Assembly: GCA_902783095.1 (NCBI GenBank)
Contig: CACZPX010000231.1
Location: 1-6,414 of the forward strand
Source of the DNA: an uncultured Lachnospiraceae bacterium
Lineage (GTDB): Bacteria; Bacillota; Clostridia; Lachnospirales; Lachnospiraceae
Direction: 5' to 3'
DNA length: 6,414 nucleotides
Position 1 is the first letter of the stretch, and the number at the start of each line of letters is the position of its first letter. A program made the position numbers and the translations under genes. Of the stretch, positions 5,601 through 6,414 are shown piece by piece. The notes beneath the pieces were generated by a model. It searched no databases. It saw only the letters and a program-made list of their open reading frames with translations, and was not told the origin of the DNA.

Positions 5601-5629
5601 TTATAACTGAGCGTATGAAACACTGTCAA
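5600..5629 (-). promoter_or_regulatory. Near-consensus sigma-A promoter upstream of the hydrolase remnant
   Basis: TTGACA (5629-5624), an 18-bp spacer and TATAAT (5605-5600): both hexamers are perfect matches on the minus strand. Transcription should begin near 5593 and end at the terminator at 5247, giving an RNA of about 340 nt. Confidence 0.85.
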
Positions 5630-5671
5630 TCCACTGTGCAGAGCAAATCGCCTGCATCCGGAAAGCGGCTT

Positions 5672-6112
5672 CTACTCCCCGTCTTCGTTTCGCTCTGCGC
5701 CTTCCATGACCCTCTTCATGTTCTCCATAAAGGCCTCGTCCGGTATCAGGGCGATCCCGTGTTCATCGCTGAGAACGATCAGGCGCTTGCCGCCCGTCAG
5801 CCCGAACAGGTCCCTGGCGCCTTTGGGGATGACGATCTGACCCCGGTCGCCCACCGCAACGGAGCCCCAGATGTTCTTTCCCTTAGGCGCGGGCGGGAGC
5901 AGCCCAACGCCATCCACGGGCGTCGTCCTGACCAGACTGTCTATGGTCGTTCCGTATACTTCTGCCAGCAGGCTGCACTTTTCGATATCGGGGACGGTGG
6001 CGCCCGTCTCCCACTTGGCGTAGGCCTGCCTGGAAATGCCTATCTTTTCCGCGATCGCTTCCTGCGAATAGCCGTGGATGTTCCGCAGCATCATCAGATT
6101 GTCCTTCAGCAC
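5672..6112 (-). CDS. XRE helix-turn-helix / AbrB-SpoVT fusion transcriptional regulator
   Basis: This 146-residue protein has two DNA-binding modules. Residues 4-61 are an XRE/Cro-type helix-turn-helix (NLMMLRNIHGYSQEAIAEKI, SRQAYAKWETG, PDIEKCSLLAEVYGTTIDSLV). Residues about 82-125 are an AbrB/MazE/SpoVT swapped-hairpin domain (GSVAVGDRGQIVIPKGARDL, then LTGGKRLIVLSDE and GIALIP). A Gly/Pro-rich linker joins them. The acidic C-terminal tail is short. It probably acts as a dimeric or tetrameric repressor or transition-state-type regulator. The GTG at 6112-6110 is chosen because GAGGAGG ends eight bases upstream. That Shine-Dalgarno begins within the TGA of the preceding permease gene (stop 6128-6126), and only 13 bases separate stop and start, so co-transcription is likely and the permease operon is a natural candidate target. 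Confidence 0.88.
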   Translation of the reverse strand: MLKDNLMMLRNIHGYSQEAIAEKIGISRQAYAKWETGATVPDIEKCSLLAEVYGTTIDSLVRTTPVDGVGLLPPAPKGKNIWGSVAVGDRGQIVIPKGARDLFGLTGGKRLIVLSDEHGIALIPDEAFMENMKRVMEGAERNEDGE

Positions 6113-6120
6113 AGCCGTTC

Positions 6121-6127
6121 CCTCCTC
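6121..6127 (-). promoter_or_regulatory. Ribosome binding site that fixes a GTG start for the XRE-AbrB gene
   Basis: GAGGAGG overlaps the stop codon of the upstream gene and lies eight bases before the GTG at 6112-6110. An in-frame TTG further up at 6145 has no such site. Confidence 0.8.
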
Positions 6128-6414
6128 AAAGGTCTGTCTTCTCAAACCGCCTGCACGCCCGTCTGCACGATAGCAGGGTCATCAGCAAAAACGCCAGGAC
6201 TCCCGCGGCAAACAGGCCAAGCTGCAGCGGCAGCTTCTCCGTTCCAAAAGCATTCAGCGCTTCCAGCCCCGGAACGTGGTGCAGAGTCTCCGCCACCAAT
6301 ATAACCAAAACGGCGACGATAATAAAGAGGACAAACGGACGCGCAAACCGGTAGGCGGTCTTAAAAAAGCCGCCTACAAAGATCCAGTTAAACAGGCCAA
6401 AGATCACGCACGCC
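6126..6414 (-). CDS. C-terminal part of a membrane protein, probably an ABC-2 type permease (5' end outside window)
   Basis: The frame is open at the window edge and gives 95 residues before a TGA. Three hydrophobic stretches are visible: VIFGLFNWIFVGGFF, then FARPFVLFIIVAVLVILVAE, then LGLFAAGVLAFLLMTLLS. The protein ends in the basic, then acidic, tail CRRACRRFEKTDL. That ending, a final membrane helix followed by R/K-x-F-E-K-x-D-L, resembles ABC-2-type permease subunits of Clostridia. A GTG at 6407 could in principle be a start, but no Shine-Dalgarno can be seen there and the sequence reads as an internal membrane segment, so it is treated as partial. The adjacent regulator gene fits a small ABC transporter operon. 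The family assignment rests on topology and tail only. Confidence 0.6.
   Translation of the reverse strand, partial: ACVIFGLFNWIFVGGFFKTAYRFARPFVLFIIVAVLVILVAETLHHVPGLEALNAFGTEKLPLQLGLFAAGVLAFLLMTLLSCRRACRRFEKTDL

Overview
The window is 6.4 kb of high-GC DNA (roughly 55-60% by eye), and every supported gene is on the minus strand, so transcription runs from high to low coordinates. Strong GGAGG-type ribosome binding sites, two GTG starts, a SpoIIE-type phosphatase, a hybrid-kinase-like receiver protein and an XRE-AbrB regulator suggest an anaerobic Clostridia genome, probably a gut Lachnospiraceae or Oscillospiraceae relative. This placement is inferred from gene content and style. No marker gene is present.

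Layout in order of transcription. (1) 6414-6126: the C-terminal end of a membrane protein, probably an ABC-2 type permease, cut by the window edge. (2) 6112-5672: an XRE helix-turn-helix fused to an AbrB/SpoVT domain. Its Shine-Dalgarno sequence directly follows the permease stop, so the two are translationally close and probably one operon. (3) 5629-5247: a near-perfect sigma-A promoter, a broken N-terminal piece of a metallo-beta-lactamase-fold hydrolase, and a strong terminator. The hydrolase has lost its second half and has no credible start codon. (4) 5167-4247: a CorA-type divalent-cation transporter with a short structured leader. (5) 4123-3215: a 302-aa protein with an XRE DNA-binding domain, a HisKA phosphoacceptor helix and a complete receiver, but no kinase ATPase domain. 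Two tandem terminators follow it. (6) 2908-1067: a membrane-anchored SpoIIE/PP2C-type serine phosphatase with a large extracytoplasmic sensor domain. It has its own promoter and a GTG start. (7) 986-1: the first 328 codons of an L-fucose/L-arabinose isomerase-family protein, cut by the window edge.

The region is dominated by signalling and regulation. The XRE-HisKA-REC protein is the most unusual item. It looks like a hybrid histidine kinase that lost its catalytic ATPase domain and gained a DNA-binding domain, so it would have to be phosphorylated by another protein. The PP2C phosphatase beside it is transcribed separately, so a functional link is only a hypothesis. The isomerase lies 80 nt beyond the phosphatase and may be the start of a sugar-use operon continuing outside the window. 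No mobile element, CRISPR array, tRNA or rRNA was seen, and no plus-strand gene is supported.
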